NCBI GenBank assembly: GCA_026874595.1
Contig: CM049322.1
Location: forward strand, 29,885,340-29,949,339
DNA from: Sipunculus nudus
Taxonomy: Eukaryota; Annelida; Sipuncula; Golfingiida; Sipunculidae
DNA length: 64,000 nucleotides
Direction of reading: 5' to 3'
The notes under the pieces were generated by a model. That model had not been told where the DNA came from. It saw only the letters and a program-made list of their open reading frames with translations, and did no database searches. Made by a program: the position numbers and the translations under genes. Positions 24,461 through 36,676 of this stretch are shown one piece after another; the stretch's first letter is position 1; each line of letters starts with the position of its first letter.

Positions 24461-24916
24461 ATGTGTGAATAATAACATTCCGTTTTTGAAAGGACAGATA
24501 AACTATAGTTATACTCCATTATGTTTTTGCAAACAACATATTTTACTTTATTTTTATGTTATTTTCTATTTGTAGGATGATCATTTGAGTCTGAAAGGGA
24601 TATTACTTTGTTCATTGTTATGTTTTAGTGTTTGCAAAATATGATTCAAAAGGGGCGTGGATCATAAATGCATTGTCTAAAGTCACAAAGAGAATCAGCA
24701 AGAAGTTGGGCAGCTGGCGCAATTTCTCCATCACATTTGGAGCAAATTAATAGTTCGTTACCAGAGCAAGAGATAAAGAGTTTGAAAAAGGAGGCATTGT
24801 TGGATTCACTCAAGTTGCAGATGCACTGGACAAAACAAGTTCCTACTAAACGTTTACTAATACTTGATGTAATACCAGTGCTGCAGAGCACGAAAAAATC
24901 ACCGGCCTGACACAAA
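24461..24916. other. unassigned; unknown open frames on both strands
   Basis: An 80-codon plus-strand frame (24668-24910) and an 89-codon minus-strand frame (24646-24915) overlap. The plus frame has a helical, charged composition ('EQEIKSLKKEALLDSLKLQ') and is the likelier relic, but no family is recognised. It is cut off by the transposon starting at 24919. Confidence 0.25.
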
Positions 24917-24918
24917 TA

Positions 24919-25630
24919 CAGTAAAAACCTTGGAATTACGACCTTCTTGAAGGTAGGAAATTGTTGGCCTGGCTGGTCGCGGCTACAGACTCGTCGGGCA
25001 GCTCAGAGTCCGCCTGTGCAGCATCGACACTAGTATTGTCACCACGCAACTCGGCAAAGGTGCAAGACATCCAGTCAGCACCATAACAGGAGTCTAAAGC
25101 AGCGCCAGTGGCGTCGAGACCTTTGTAGGCATCAGCATCTATCACTTTTTCGGAGACGTTGCGCTCCTTGGTTAGAATCAGCAGCTGCGGCAGGGGAAGG
25201 TCATCCTCATCTCTTCACTGTTCGTATCTTCAGCTGGTCTATGTATCACGCGTATAATAACCGGCAATCCTCATAAAGTTATAAACCGTGACGCAAACAT
25301 TCCTTGTCTGTTGTGAACAACCGTGAACACCCTTTGATCTATGCCCTGCGCTTATTTCGTCTACTGCCCTTACATATTAGGGATGTAATGCATTAGTTTG
25401 CGACCACCCCACCGCTACGCCTGGCCGGGTAATGTTTACTCTGTACTAAGTGGTCGCATAATTGACGTATAGGTCGCTCATTGGGGCCCAAGTAAGTGGT
25501 CGAAAAAAACCCAGAAAAACGAGGAGCCCGCAATTCCGAGTTTTAAATATATGATATAAAGAGCAACAAATATTGGGACCACGAAAAAATGGCTGTAATT
25601 CCGAGGTGGTCGTAAGGCGAGGTTTTACTG
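24919..25630. mobile_element. pogo/Tigger-like DNA transposon, deleted copy, TA target duplication
   Basis: The left end at 24919 reads CAGTAAAAACCTTGGAATTACGACC across 25 bp, with imperfect inverted identity to the right end (GGTCGTAAGGCGAGG then TTTTACTG, ending 25630). Both ends are flanked by TA (24917-24918 and 25631-25632), the target duplication of Tc1/mariner and pogo elements. CAGT(A/R)...ACCT termini are typical of Tigger/pogo. At 712 bp it is far shorter than an autonomous element and keeps only a transposase tail. Confidence 0.75.
24936..25214 (-). pseudogene. Tigger-like transposase C-terminal remnant
   Basis: An open minus-strand frame of 93 codons lies inside the TA-flanked element and ends just before its terminal repeat. 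It starts after a stop with 'RDEDDLPLPQLLILTKERN', continues 'VIDADAYKGLDATGAAL' and 'GADWMSCTFAEL', and ends in a Ser/Arg tail. An acidic stretch followed by (D/E)DLPL-x-x-L is a usual feature after the DDE domain of Tigger transposases. The catalytic core is missing, so it is non-functional. The identification rests on position within the terminal repeats plus this motif. Confidence 0.5.
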
Positions 25631-25632
25631 TA

Positions 25633-28600
25633 TCACCTCTAATGGTCACCTTGGCTCTCTCACTTTGTCAGACCCTAGGGCAAGATACAGAGAAATAGAT
25701 GTACGACCATGTGTGCAGGTAATTTTTCGGAGCAAGGCATAGAGGTTTATAGACTACATAACTTCTCCCTAGTTAGTTTGGGTGGGAAGTTGATTGAAAT
25801 TTGAAGAAGAGCTTGGCGAACGCGTATCTTCCCTTGATATGGACGATCCCATAATCGAATGTTTCCGGAACCTGATAAAGGAACAATGTCATCTTCAGAG
25901 CTAGTGAGTGTAGAACTCCCACAAGAAGTAAAAGCACTGGAAACATTTGTCTGCAAAGCGTATTCATCAAACGGTCCAAAAACATTGCCTGCTCTCTGGT
26001 CAGACCTCTTTCGATAAAAAAACCTTGAGGCTGAGATGCTCCCTCCAACTCGCACCACTCTAATGCCCCATGTTGTTTGCACTATCTTCATATGCATTGG
26101 AAACAAATCCTACGTCTCTCCAAATCCATGTCTTCCTCCTTTGGAGGACACGGATGGTTGCTTCATAAGGGAGTTTACATTCCACTAAAATGTCTCCCAC
26201 TGCTCCCCTTCTTTAGCTGGAAAATATGGATGCCGAACATTATGCAAAAGAAATTCCTCCTGCACTTGGCTTTGCAAATTTTTTTCATCTAGTTGTAATA
26301 TTTTTCTGATCGACAAGACCGTGAGGGTGAGGATGACACAGAGCTTTTAGGCTGTATAACCATACAGTCTGTGTATCATGCGAAATCTAACATGTGAAGA
26401 TTTACAAAACCTAATTTAAAGCTATCTTGTTTATATGCATGTATATTGTTTTCTCATCATAGAACTTGCTTTTATTACATATAGTATTCAATATTTGGTA
26501 TATGTTTAGTATTCAATGGTTTTTAGAGTCCAGTTGCTTCAAATAAGGTCTAAACCGTAGTTTGTGTTTAGTTTGTATTACGGTTATAGCCTTGACCTTA
26601 ACTTTATGACCACTATCTATGAATCCAATATGTGTAAACTCCTTATTTTGGATTCAGTACCGTGGGAAGCCTAGTCACAAAAACCAACCGATGTGGTTCC
26701 AGACATATGCCCCTTAGCAAGTTCGGTTGCGGCAATTACAAAAATAACAACCCAGATAAAGGGGTCCTGTGGCCAGTAAAATTTGGACCCTAAGATTTTC
26801 TTTTACTTTAATCCCTAATGATATCAAATCTGAAAAATAAAAATCATTTTCGGCACAAAAATTGTAGAAAGCAGCCATTAAACACACAAATGAAATAATA
26901 ACTGCAGGCTTAGAAGATTAGAATTGTTACTCAGCCCTTGATGTTTAGGACAAAGGGTGTGGTTGTTGTTTGATTTTTTAGCGAGATCGACGATATTTAT
27001 ATTAATTGGTACCGATATTGTCCTCAATGACAATTGTAATAAAATTAATTCACAACCCAACAAAAGGGCACCATGACCTCAGGGGTGAAGAACTCCTTAG
27101 GGCATGAAAACCCAATTTCAAAATGTAAGCGTTTATGCAAATAGCGTGAAATGACTGTGGCTTGACAGTCTAATAAAATAAGGTTATATAAATTATAGAT
27201 GATAAAAATTCTTGCGTTTTGTGATGTCATGCATTGTTCTAATCAAATGGGTCCCTAACATATTATAACGTTTCATACTCCCTAATATATGGCTACAAAT
27301 AATATATTCTGAAATATTTAAATAAACATTATAAAGGGAAACGGGCCTTATGTTTGTAGTAGCCTGTCAGTCTCTAAATCTGTGGTAACGTGAAAGAATA
27401 AAGTGAGCAGGAGTACCCACATGCAAAGGAATATGACCGCTCTGTATGTTATTCAGGGGACCTTTCAAAGTTTATTTTCCTTTATAATCAAATATATCAA
27501 ATTATATGAATACCGATAGAGATTCTACCAACAAAGGCAGATTCTGACCCACGGGATGCACGATTAGAACATAACCATCAGAAACTAAACAGGCTCCGAT
27601 TAGCCTGGTTCATCTTCGCCAGTCTTTACCCTGGGATAAACAACAGCGTTTGCAATCAGCCCTTTTCCTGCGGTGAAAACTTTCCACCGCTGCCCGTCAA
27701 ATCCAGAGCTAACGGAGGAGGGTGGGGGGGGGGAGGGTATTTTAAACACCCCTACGCCCAGTCCATCATTTATGTCACCCGCTTGTATGAAAGGGCATGC
27801 AGGGCTGAAAGTAAGAGCCGTCAGCCACAATATTTTGGGCATGTCTCTTATGCTGCACGTTTACCAAAACTGTTAAAGTAATTTGAATCATTACACTCAC
27901 GTACATACAAAAAGCAATACCCCTTTTCACTTTATCTTTTCGAGTCATGTGATGTTTCCTAGGAGCAGACGATACCCTTTTATCCATCCTGAAGATAAAC
28001 AAGAAATTTGGGAGTTTTTCCTAAACATGAATTATCGCATACTCAACTGGAAACCCGTTCGAGCAAATGTAAGATCTAATTAACCACGTAGATTGTATCT
28101 TCGTTTACATTTTGGTCCCCCAGGCAACGGGTAAGATGCGTTTAACTTAGGAACATGATAAACGTTTGTGCCGTTCGGACAAGAACATGTCGCTCAGCTG
28201 TAGCATCATCTATACATATATTTTTCTACCAAGAAGTTAAAAATATAATTAAACTTAGGCGGCTTTTATACTTAGATGTATTTTAAAAAATTCAAAAAAA
28301 TATTCTTGCATTTCAGATAAGTGATTTGAAAAATTATGGTTCTAATCATAAGCATATGGACAATATACCATATGCAGGAACGTCTACATCATTTCTTGAA
28401 TTAGAATACTGTCCCTGTAGTGTCAATTAGATGTTTCCTTTCCTGTACCACAGTCTCTCGTATGTTGTTAACTGTTCTCCTAAAAGGTTTTATTAAATAT
28501 TAAAATTGTAATTTATATCACACATATAAATTATTATAGGGAAATTATAAATAAATCATTACGAAAATGTTGTGTGTCTCATAGTAAAAAAAGCATATAG

Positions 28601-29740
28601 CACATTTCTATACACATGTTATTGTTTTACTATTGCTACAGTTTATAGCTTTATCTATCTGTTATAAGTGATTAAGGAATCTGATATTTTACTGGGGCTC
28701 ACTTGAGTGTCTGTTTTTTTTAATATTTGATAATTTTTCATACGTCTGTTCTGAAAACGGAAGAGCAGAGCGTCAAATTTATACAATCAATTAGGTAATA
28801 TTACTAATTTACTGTACACCGTCTGGTTAGTAAAGATTATGAAAATAAAAGAATTTTTTATTTCATTAACAGTGAACTGTGCTGATTAATACAAAGCAAC
28901 GTTAACATTCATCTTATCATTAGAAAGGCAATATATGTATTGATAAAAAGTCAATTTCTTTTTTCATTGATGAAAATCACGTGGAATATATGACCGGCAT
29001 TTTACTAGTGACCACCTGAAATATGTGTTTTTGTGGACCACTAAAGCAGTCCCTCAACCTGGAGTGATGCCCCTCGTTCAGACCCCCCCCCCCCCCTGTA
29101 GTTTGGACGTCTTCACAATTCTGGTTTGTCTTTGTGGTGAGCGAGCAAAGACGCACAAACAATCTCGTTCTTCGGGACCAAGGGCACCACACGGAGTCAA
29201 TATGCGGACGTTTGCACAGAACTGGCCAAGCGACCTTTACCGCCGGACACTTTGATATGAACAGGGCTGCTGGCGTAACTCGCTTGTTTTCAACCCAAGG
29301 TCCTGGTTTCTGTGGTACGTTATGTTCCTCCCCACTGCTAAAATGCGGACTTAATGAATTTGTTCGCAAGCGGACCTGCCATGGATTGTTGTAAGCCGCT
29401 GTGAACTTTAATGTACGCCAGTTTCTAGAACTTTTTGTGATCGTCAAATAGAACTGGACTTCAGTTATGTATATCTTTTAGTTTACAGGGCATTCCAGAG
29501 ACTTTGTTTAGCTTTTATTATGTGATAATCCTATAGTTTGGTTTTGTTGTCGTACATATTGTATGAATTTCAGAAAGTATGATTAATAGAGCGCCATTAT
29601 AGCACCTATAACGTCCTCGTGTTTACCTGTGAATTATGCTTTCTGATGGGTTTAATAATATTTAAATTTGTTAAATTAAAGGAAATTATTTTTTTTTAAT
29701 ATTACATTACCACAACATGACATTATGGATTACTCCTCAG
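25633..29740. other. unassigned 4.1 kb; no gene supported
   Basis: Open frames without recognised domains include 25747-26106 (-, 119 codons), 27600-27842 (-) and 28977-29447 (-, 156 codons). The last is inflated by a poly-C tract at 29083-29097 that reads as poly-Gly. A poly-G run lies near 27726-27733. I see no splice-site-supported exons, tRNA or repeat family match. Confidence 0.35.
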
Positions 29741-29744
29741 TTTA

Positions 29745-30531
29745 GAAAAGTAAGCAGAGAAAGCTGCACTGAATGACCTCCAGTGACCAAAGTGGGCTGC
29801 TTGAAAAAGCAAGTGAACACAATAAGAGCCTAAAAATTCAATAACTAATCTATCTTTCGAGCTTTTATTTTCAAATTTCAAATTTTAACAGATTGTTTCC
29901 TTATGTGAACATGCTGTGATAATTAATTCCACAGTACTTATAGGAAAAATGTGCCAAGCTCGAAATTGGCTCAAATATCAGGTACTGTTATAATTATGTT
30001 AATAACTTAAAATTTACAAAATTCTTATTCGATTTCTAGAATATAATTGGATCTTTGATTTAATAAAGTTATACCTTGGGGGGGGGGAAGTCTTTAGCTT
30101 CAGCAATTATCTTGTTAGGTGAGTAAATATATTTTCTGATTTTTTACAAAGTGCATTTTTTGAGCCCATAACTTCATTAATTTACGCAAAATTGGCCTAA
30201 TTTATGGTTTGTCTAAAGTAAATATATGCAGGAATGGTTATATAAAACATGGATACAGTAACACCAGTGGTTTTCATAGTGGGCAGTTTTAAAGTGTAAC
30301 ACTAGGTTTACTAGAAAACGGAGGTTTTCGCTTACTTGAAGGAACGAAGTCACAATGACCCATTTTTTGGTTTGGTAGGAGAATTTGGGGACGTCGAACT
30401 CTTTGAATATTTTGGATTTGTAGGTCCAATGGTTTCAAAACGTGCCCTGTTAACGGACGGCCGGCCTGCCTGCCGGCGGACAATGGGCCATCACTATATC
30501 TCTGATGACTTATATTCAGCTGAGCTGAAAA
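29745..30531 (+). mobile_element. F1-family element, 3' portion
   Basis: It shares with 31.36-32.14, 49.4-50.28 and 56.3-57.07 kb the order: 'gggctgc(t/c)tg' block, 'aagctcgaaattgg'-type block, 'cagcaatt...gtgagtaaatat', 'gggcccataactt', 'gtagg..aatggtt', then GGACGG microsatellite (about 30449-30480) and terminal hairpin (30496-30531). A poly-G run lies at 30078-30088. The F1 palindromic 5' end is absent. Confidence 0.65.
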
Positions 30532-31129
30532 TATCTTTCATATATCATCGGAACTAACAGAAATAAGCCAGTTTATATAAGGAATTATTCCTATTTTGTG
30601 TTCAGCAAATACATCTTTTTTATCTAAATAATGAGACAAAACAAAAGATTCACATAGAATTCCAACTTATACATTGAATAAAAACATAATTATAACTTCT
30701 CAAGAAAATTTTGAAGATTAACACGATGTAAATGAGTAACTTTTTTACTAGAATTTCATCAGAAAGTAGTTTAAAATGAAAAGGGAATTAAAGATATTTA
30801 TTTATATTTAATAAATCAAAATATACTTGCTGTCCTGTCATCTTAAAAAATGACGTGTGCATCCAACATGGGCATATTTTAAACGTACTCTGTTTAAATT
30901 ATCGATCCGAAATGTCATGATAGTGGCACTTACCATTTCATTGTATTATGTCCATCAAATGTTATGTAATTTTTAATATTAAACCTTATTTTATCACCCT
31001 CTTTTCGCAATATAGCTCGAAAAATTACCCATACATTACTATGCTATTGCCTTCAATTTAAAGAAAACTAGCGAGTGAATATAAAGGGATTCAGAGACTT
31101 TTAGTTAAATTAAGAAAAGCTTTAATGCA
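30532..31129. other. no gene seen
   Basis: AT-rich spacer between two F1 3' portions; no coding or repeat signal noted. Confidence 0.4.
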
Positions 31130-32143
31130 CTATATTTAGGCTAAACACAACATGGCATCTTCTAGATAACTCAAGAAATGCATTGTACATTGGAGTGGAA
31201 AAAGCTTCATACTTAAAGAAATACATTTCGAACAATAACAATTATTGCAATACACTTGGCGGTGGGGGGGGGGGGGGGGGGGGGTAGGGGAGGGGGTGAC
31301 ATTAGAATATCTATTCACCTGTGACAGCAGATTACCAGTGTTGCATCTCTTATAATGTTACCCAGGCAGGGCTGTAGTGACCAGAAGTGGGCTGCCTGGA
31401 TATGCAAATGAATACAATAGATCCTTCAATAACTAGACTAATTGTTTAGTTTTATTTACAATTTCAGAATTTAACAGAATAATTACTTATGTGTATCTGC
31501 TGTGAAATTAAATCAAAAGTACCCACAGGAAAAAACGTGCCCAGTTAGGCAAAATTTGAGGTATTGATTTTATATTTATGCCAATAACCCTAAAAATTTG
31601 CAAATTTCAGATCTAATTTTGGTTTTACAATTGAATCTTATATAAATTATGTTATATTCTTGAAGAAAATTCTCTAGCTACAACAATTATCATGTTAAAT
31701 GAGCAAATATCTTTCCTGTTTTTCTTTACAGAGTGCATTATGTTTGAACCCGTAACTTCAACAATTTACACAATATTGAAATAATTTCAGGTATGTACAT
31801 ATATAGAGGAAATATATAGAGGAATGGTTGTATTAAATATGATCAATATCAGGTCAGTGGTTATTTTATTATGCAGTCTTGAAGTATGACAATGGGTTTT
31901 TAAAAGAAAATTGAAGTTTTTCCTTAAAATCTCCAGGGAAGTCGTAGTGACCCAAATTTTGGTATGGTAGTAGATTTTGGGGACATCTTACTGTATGCCG
32001 AATTTCAGATTCGCAGGTCAAACGGTTTTAAACGTGCCAGTTTAACGGACGGACAGACTGACATACGGATAGACGGCACGACAGCCGACGGACAAAGGGC
32101 CATTGCTATAGCTCAGCTGACTTATAGTCAGCCGAGCAAAAAA
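31130..32143 (+). mobile_element. F1-family element, 3' portion
   Basis: It begins at or before 'acaacatggcatcttc' (31149), a phrase also present inside the complete F1 copy at about 48997. It runs to a GGACGG-type stretch (about 32046-32095) and the hairpin TAGCTCAGCTGACT/AGTCAGCCGAGCA at 32109-32143. A pure guanine tract of about 21 bases lies at 31264-31284. No palindromic 5' end. Confidence 0.65.
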
Positions 32144-32224
32144 ATGAAAATGAATCTACTCCAAATCGTTTCAGTTGAATGTACCCAACAAAATTTTGTT
32201 GTGACTACGCTCTAAACGCTAATT

Positions 32225-32690
32225 AATACTCCAAAATAAAAGAAACGTTTATTAAATGTTGATTTCAGGCCCTTTTTTGCCGATTTCACCATGACCTAAT
32301 TTCAGGTTTCTGAGGAGATTTGCCAAGGACCTCTCTGGATGTACAGTTAGAAGTTTCTAGGCCCAATGGATACAATTTGTGCCCATTCTAAATGTCAGGG
32401 TGCTCATTTCATGTTTTTCCCTATACCTCGCAGAACATAAGTCACGGTGACATAATTACTGTTCTCAAGGACATTTGTTCAGGACCACCTTCAAATTGAA
32501 GCCCAATGGATTTGTGCCCTGTCTGTCTCTCTGGGTGTTCAAAATCGTGGTTTTTAGCTTGCAAAACATAGGTCACGATTTCTAATATCAGGTTTTCGAA
32601 AAATACGACCACCCTGGGTGTACAATTAAAAAAATTTACATCTAAGGGGTTCCGTTTGTGTCCTGTTATCGTCCAGGCTGCTTTATTTGA
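32225..32690 (+). mobile_element. decayed F1-related about-150-bp repeats
   Basis: Three diverged units each carry 'gtcac(g)(g)tga...taat...cagg' and 'gcccaatgga....tttgtgcc'. These phrases precede the 3' hairpin in the E copies and the 35.2-kb fragment. The 3' hairpin itself is missing. Confidence 0.4.
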
Positions 32691-32730
32691 AGGTAAATAA
32701 AATAGAGAAAAAAACCCAAAAAATTTAAAA

Positions 32731-33215
32731 CAAGGCCTACAGGCCTAATGTGAACCTGTGCAAAGTTTGGGAGTATGAATGGAGGTTTATTTTTAAAATT
32801 TAATATTGATCCTGTTGCGTCCTGCACATCTACCTTCGTCATTACGATTTCAGCAAAATGGACATTTCGGACCTTCACGTTTCGCACTAGGACATTTTAA
32901 AACGAGGTGTATCAGTCAGGATATTTCGGATGTTCTTTTTGGCAGGGAGGATTACTGGGACAGATGAATGAACAATTTGGCGGCATGGTTTCTGAGAAGA
33001 ACAACTTTATATGTTTTTTGCCATTTTCCCTACAAAAATCTAAGAAAATGCAGTTAGCCAAGAAATAAGCAAAATCCGAAAGAATTTTTTTAACGATTTT
33101 TTTTGCAAAAAAAAAAAAAACATTTGGTGATGCTAGTTCCTGCGCTTTTTGAGATAGCTATGACGCAGAACGGACGACGCCAAACAATCGCATAAGCTCA
33201 CAGATTCGCTAAAAA
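32731..33215 (+). mobile_element. family C element, short copy with both ends
   Basis: The 5' end has the hairpin AGGCCTACAGGCCT (32733-32746) followed by AATGTGAACCTGTG. The 3' end is CATAAGCTCACAGATTCGCTAAAAA (33191-33215). The inverted pair is therefore G(C/T)GAACCTGTG inset at the 5' end and CACAG(G/A)TTCGC at the 3' end. At 485 bp it is an internally deleted copy of the 1.78-kb type at 44.7 kb. Non-coding. Confidence 0.75.
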
Positions 33216-34113
33216 TGCAAACCAAGTTTTTTCAAACAGTTGAAAGATATAGTTCCACTAGTTCTAATCTGGGCATTCTGCGTCTAGAAAATGTGTCTAG
33301 ACGTCTAGTCACATTGTTTAGACACCGGACAGAGCCAGGTCAGTTGCCATGGTGATGTCTGGACCTCACCTGGTTGAACTGAGTGACCTCTTGACTCGGC
33401 ATGTTGAAACTTGGCATGTTGCCAAATCTGTTTTCAAAAACTGAAAGCCTTTTTATATTGGCTACACTGCTTTTTTAAAGCTGCATTTACCCAATCTATT
33501 CTTATAAAACTGACAGGACAATACCAAAGGACAATTCTTGTTTAAACCAAACAGCTTAACAGTTTCTTAAAAATACAGTTTATATGCTAGAAGAGTTTTT
33601 GCTTGTAAAAAACAGATCAATGTAGGTGGCGCCACCAACACCTCAATTTCAGATATGACTCATGTGACAAACATTGGCATATAATTTGGTGATGACAGCT
33701 CCAGCTGTTTCTGAGATTTTAAGTTTAGTATGCTTGCAAAGATGACTAAGTTAAACCTCCTTTAACTCGGCCACAAATCACCGAACTGGAGCAATTCAAA
33801 TAAATTTGCGAGAAATTGTTCTAGTGATCATTTCTGTGAAATACTGGACAATTTGGCTTAACAGCTTCAGAGAAAAAGATTTTTAAACTCTTATTTAGAA
33901 TTTTTCACTATAGAATCTAAATTAATGCAGATACCCAATAACAAGCTCTAGTGCACCAAGTTTCACATGTTATTAATTCTTACATGTAATTTGGAGCTGC
34001 TAGCTCCGACAGTTTCTGACTTACAGCCATGGACAGCGGACGGCAAGCCATGGACGGCGGACAGCGGACGAACGACGCCGCGCCATCGAATAAGCTCACA
34101 GGTTCGCTAAAAA
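33216..34113 (+). mobile_element. second family C unit joined head-to-tail
   Basis: It starts directly after the previous 3' end with 'tgcaaaccaagttttttc' and ends with AAGCTCACAGGTTCGCTAAAAA at 34113. It includes the GTCTAGAC-rich segment (about 33285-33330) and GGTGGCGCCACC at 33625. A near-identical junction and unit occur at about 39866-40811. Confidence 0.7.
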
Positions 34114-34490
34114 TATACAGGTGGCGCCACCAGTCCTCAGGAATTGATGAACACTTGTAGATCAATATGCATAGAAAGAATCATAGCACATAATATGCAT
34201 TAGTTATTGTGATAATGGATTTTTTGTATCAAATGTTTAATTATTCTTGGGGTGATTATTCTGCGGAGCCCCAAAGCTCGGAGGATATAGGTCACGGTGA
34301 CCTTATTTCACATTTTCAGATTTTTCAGACGGACAGACGAACGGACAAAAGTGATCGCTAAAGCTCAGATGACTCAGTCAGCTGGGCTAAAAAATGTAGG
34401 AAAAAAATACTGGTGGCGCCACCAGTCTTCAGGATCTGATTAAACACTCCATGATCAATAGGTATGGAAAGAATCATGCAATCTCTCACA
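34114..34490 (+). mobile_element. 337-bp-family fragments ending in an F1 hairpin
   Basis: 34114-34394 is the reverse of one 337-bp unit (GGTGGCGCCACC at 34120, then 'cagtcctcagga' and 'gatcaatatg'). It reaches an F1-type hairpin at about 34362-34394. A second partial unit starts right after it (GGTGGCGCCACC at 34412) and fades near 34490. Confidence 0.6.
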
Positions 34491-35160
34491 CCACACACGC
34501 AGCGGAAATATATTTCCCGGCATATTTCAAGCAAAATTCCAGAAAATCACTCGTCGTCTAGGGTATAACAAAACAGGTTTATTCTTATCACGTCCCAGAA
34601 ATGGCCTTCACCGCCGTAGACTGGCTCCAATTTCACACAAACAACTCTTCAACATGGCTTTCCGAGCCGTTAACTGGCTCTAACTTCACAAATGAAAAGT
34701 AAAAAAAAATTCTAACGCCCTCCTTGGCTAAATTAACGCCTTGGCCCTTAATCGTCCTTAAGTTGTACTTCATATAAGACATCGCTGATGCGAATCTTCA
34801 ACACATCTTGTTGTAAAAGACACTTCTTGGCTAAAAGGCTCCTTTCCTCGGCCTTGGAGTCGGTTTTTATATATACTTGCCACATAGTTCTAGTTAACGA
34901 AGGTTTTACAGACTTCTGTACATGGAAATTACCAGCTTGGCCTCCCAGAAGCATCTATACCTCAAGAATCTCCTGTCAGCTAATCATAACAAACAGAAGT
35001 CTAGTAAGTTTCATTACTTGATACATAAACAAACCGATCTACTGATCAACAAACAAATGATAAACACAATCTTTTTTAGTATAATGAACTAAGTTTCCCT
35101 GGCTGTATCTTATTTTCCTATGAGGCTCTCAATTAACATAACATGACTTGGTAAATTCAT
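34491..35160. other. unassigned
   Basis: A slightly GC-richer, possibly repetitive block with two similar phrases ('gccttcaccgccgtagactggctcc' and 'gctttccgagccgttaactggctc', about 70 bp apart). I could not assign it to a family. An LTR-like origin is conceivable but unsupported. Confidence 0.3.
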
Positions 35161-35164
35161 TCGT

Positions 35165-35388
35165 GTCAAAATCAATGGAGCTTTTGTATCAAAATTTTAA
35201 AGATTCTGATGGGTTTATTCTAGTGACCTAATATCAGGTTTCCAAGGAGACTTTTTTATGTGTTCAGTTTAAAGTTTCTAGGTCCAGCGGCTACGATTTG
35301 TGCCCTGTTAACGGAAGAAGAATAGTCGGACGACGGACAAAGAGTGATCACGATAGCTCAGATACCTTTCAGTCAGCTGAGCTAAAAT
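35165..35388 (+). mobile_element. F1/E-type 3' end fragment
   Basis: 'gtgacctaatatcaggtttcc', 'ggtccagcggctacgatttgtgccctgtta' and the hairpin TAGCTCAGATACCT/AGTCAGCTGAGCTA plus AAAT (35354-35388) match the last 220 bp of the E copies. The rest of the element is absent. Confidence 0.6.
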
Positions 35389-36575
35389 GACCTTTGCTCA
35401 TGTTTACTTAAATCAAGTTTTGTCTTTATGAATGGACCTTGAATAATGAAAACACTGAGATATTATGGTAAACAAAGCTAGTATATTTATAGTAATAACA
35501 TACTGAGCTGTGTGATATATAAGAAGAGCTGTACAGGCAATACCAATAATTTGTGTCTATATCCAGCTCATGTGTACGATAAATCAATGAATAAAATATA
35601 TCTGTATTCTGAATTTGCCTTCAATTATTATTATAGACATTTAGAAAAAAATCATAAATATATCAGTTTGAAAAAGTATTGTAGCTTTCCGTTTGTATAA
35701 ACAGATTTGGAACAGGCCAAGATTTCGTCCGTATCTATAAATAGCTATGCTGACTGACAACTATTTCAGATATGGCAGCAGGTAAAGTTTCAGTATGTAT
35801 CTATTTATATCTCTGGCACACTAGCACACCGTCAGACCCCCGGAGGAATGGAAGTCCAGGTTCATTTAAACCGGCTGAGACCCGCACATACATTTAAAAA
35901 GACGAACGGAGTATTTCACAAAACAACAAAAGTGTATTAATAGTACACTTACATTTATTTGGAGAGGCGTTCCACGCTCACGGCTAAATAATAACAACTA
36001 TGAGCACAGATTAAAACACACGGAGTCCTCCCAATGTAAGTTCAGTACACAGAAAGTTTGCCCTAGGCCGGTTTGCCGCTGGCCATGTGATCGTCACGCA
36101 CGATCGAGATAACTCCATTTATCACAGTACATATCACAGTTACAAAGCCTCTGTCTCGCTGTATACATTTTCTTAAATTATTAAATTTTATGCTATTGCC
36201 ATAGAACTTTTGTTCATGGTGCCAAGGAACAAGAACTCAGTAGGGTGAAGAAGGGGATGGTGGGAGTTACAACACCCTTGCAAAAAAAAAAAAAAAACAG
36301 ACAGAAAGATGGAGAAACAAATCAAATTATTTTCCCCCATTCTTTTGAGCCAGGAAAAAATTAACAATATTTGAATTAATTCCTTTTTTTATTACATCAT
36401 GTTTTTTTCAGGCTGACAAATGTTACTATACATTTACAGTATAACATATACATGTGATTGTGAATATTTCAGTTGGTTCACATTTCTAAATTGCATCAAC
36501 ATTTATAGCTAATGTATCTAGTTTATAGTACCTGTCAACAGAATTGGATGGAGGGAGGAAGGGAGGCAATTAGGG
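35389..36575. other. unassigned; weak promoter-like context at 35735
   Basis: 'tctataaatagct' at about 35733-35746 looks like a TATA box. About 30 bp further an ATG (35772) opens a short frame of about 40 codons, with GGTAAAG just inside it that could serve as a splice donor. No downstream exon was recognised, so this is suggestive only. The rest shows nothing I can name. Confidence 0.2.
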
Positions 36576-36580
36576 TAAGC

Positions 36581-36581
<1 letters not shown>

Positions 36582-36640
<59 letters not shown>

Positions 36641-36676
36641 GTGCTAAACTGCCAGAGAGAGAGAGAGAGAGAGAGA
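36582..36676. repeat. (GA)n microsatellite, two tracts
   Basis: Alternating GA runs at 36582-36634 and about 36653-36676 with a short break between. Confidence 0.9.

Noticed and set aside
25747-26106. 119-codon minus-strand open frame
   Set aside because: No domain or splice context could be recognised, and a second minus frame overlaps it. Left as unassigned.
28977-29447. 156-codon minus-strand open frame
   Set aside because: It depends on a poly-C tract read as poly-Gly, has no recognisable domain, and both strands are open; not called as a gene.
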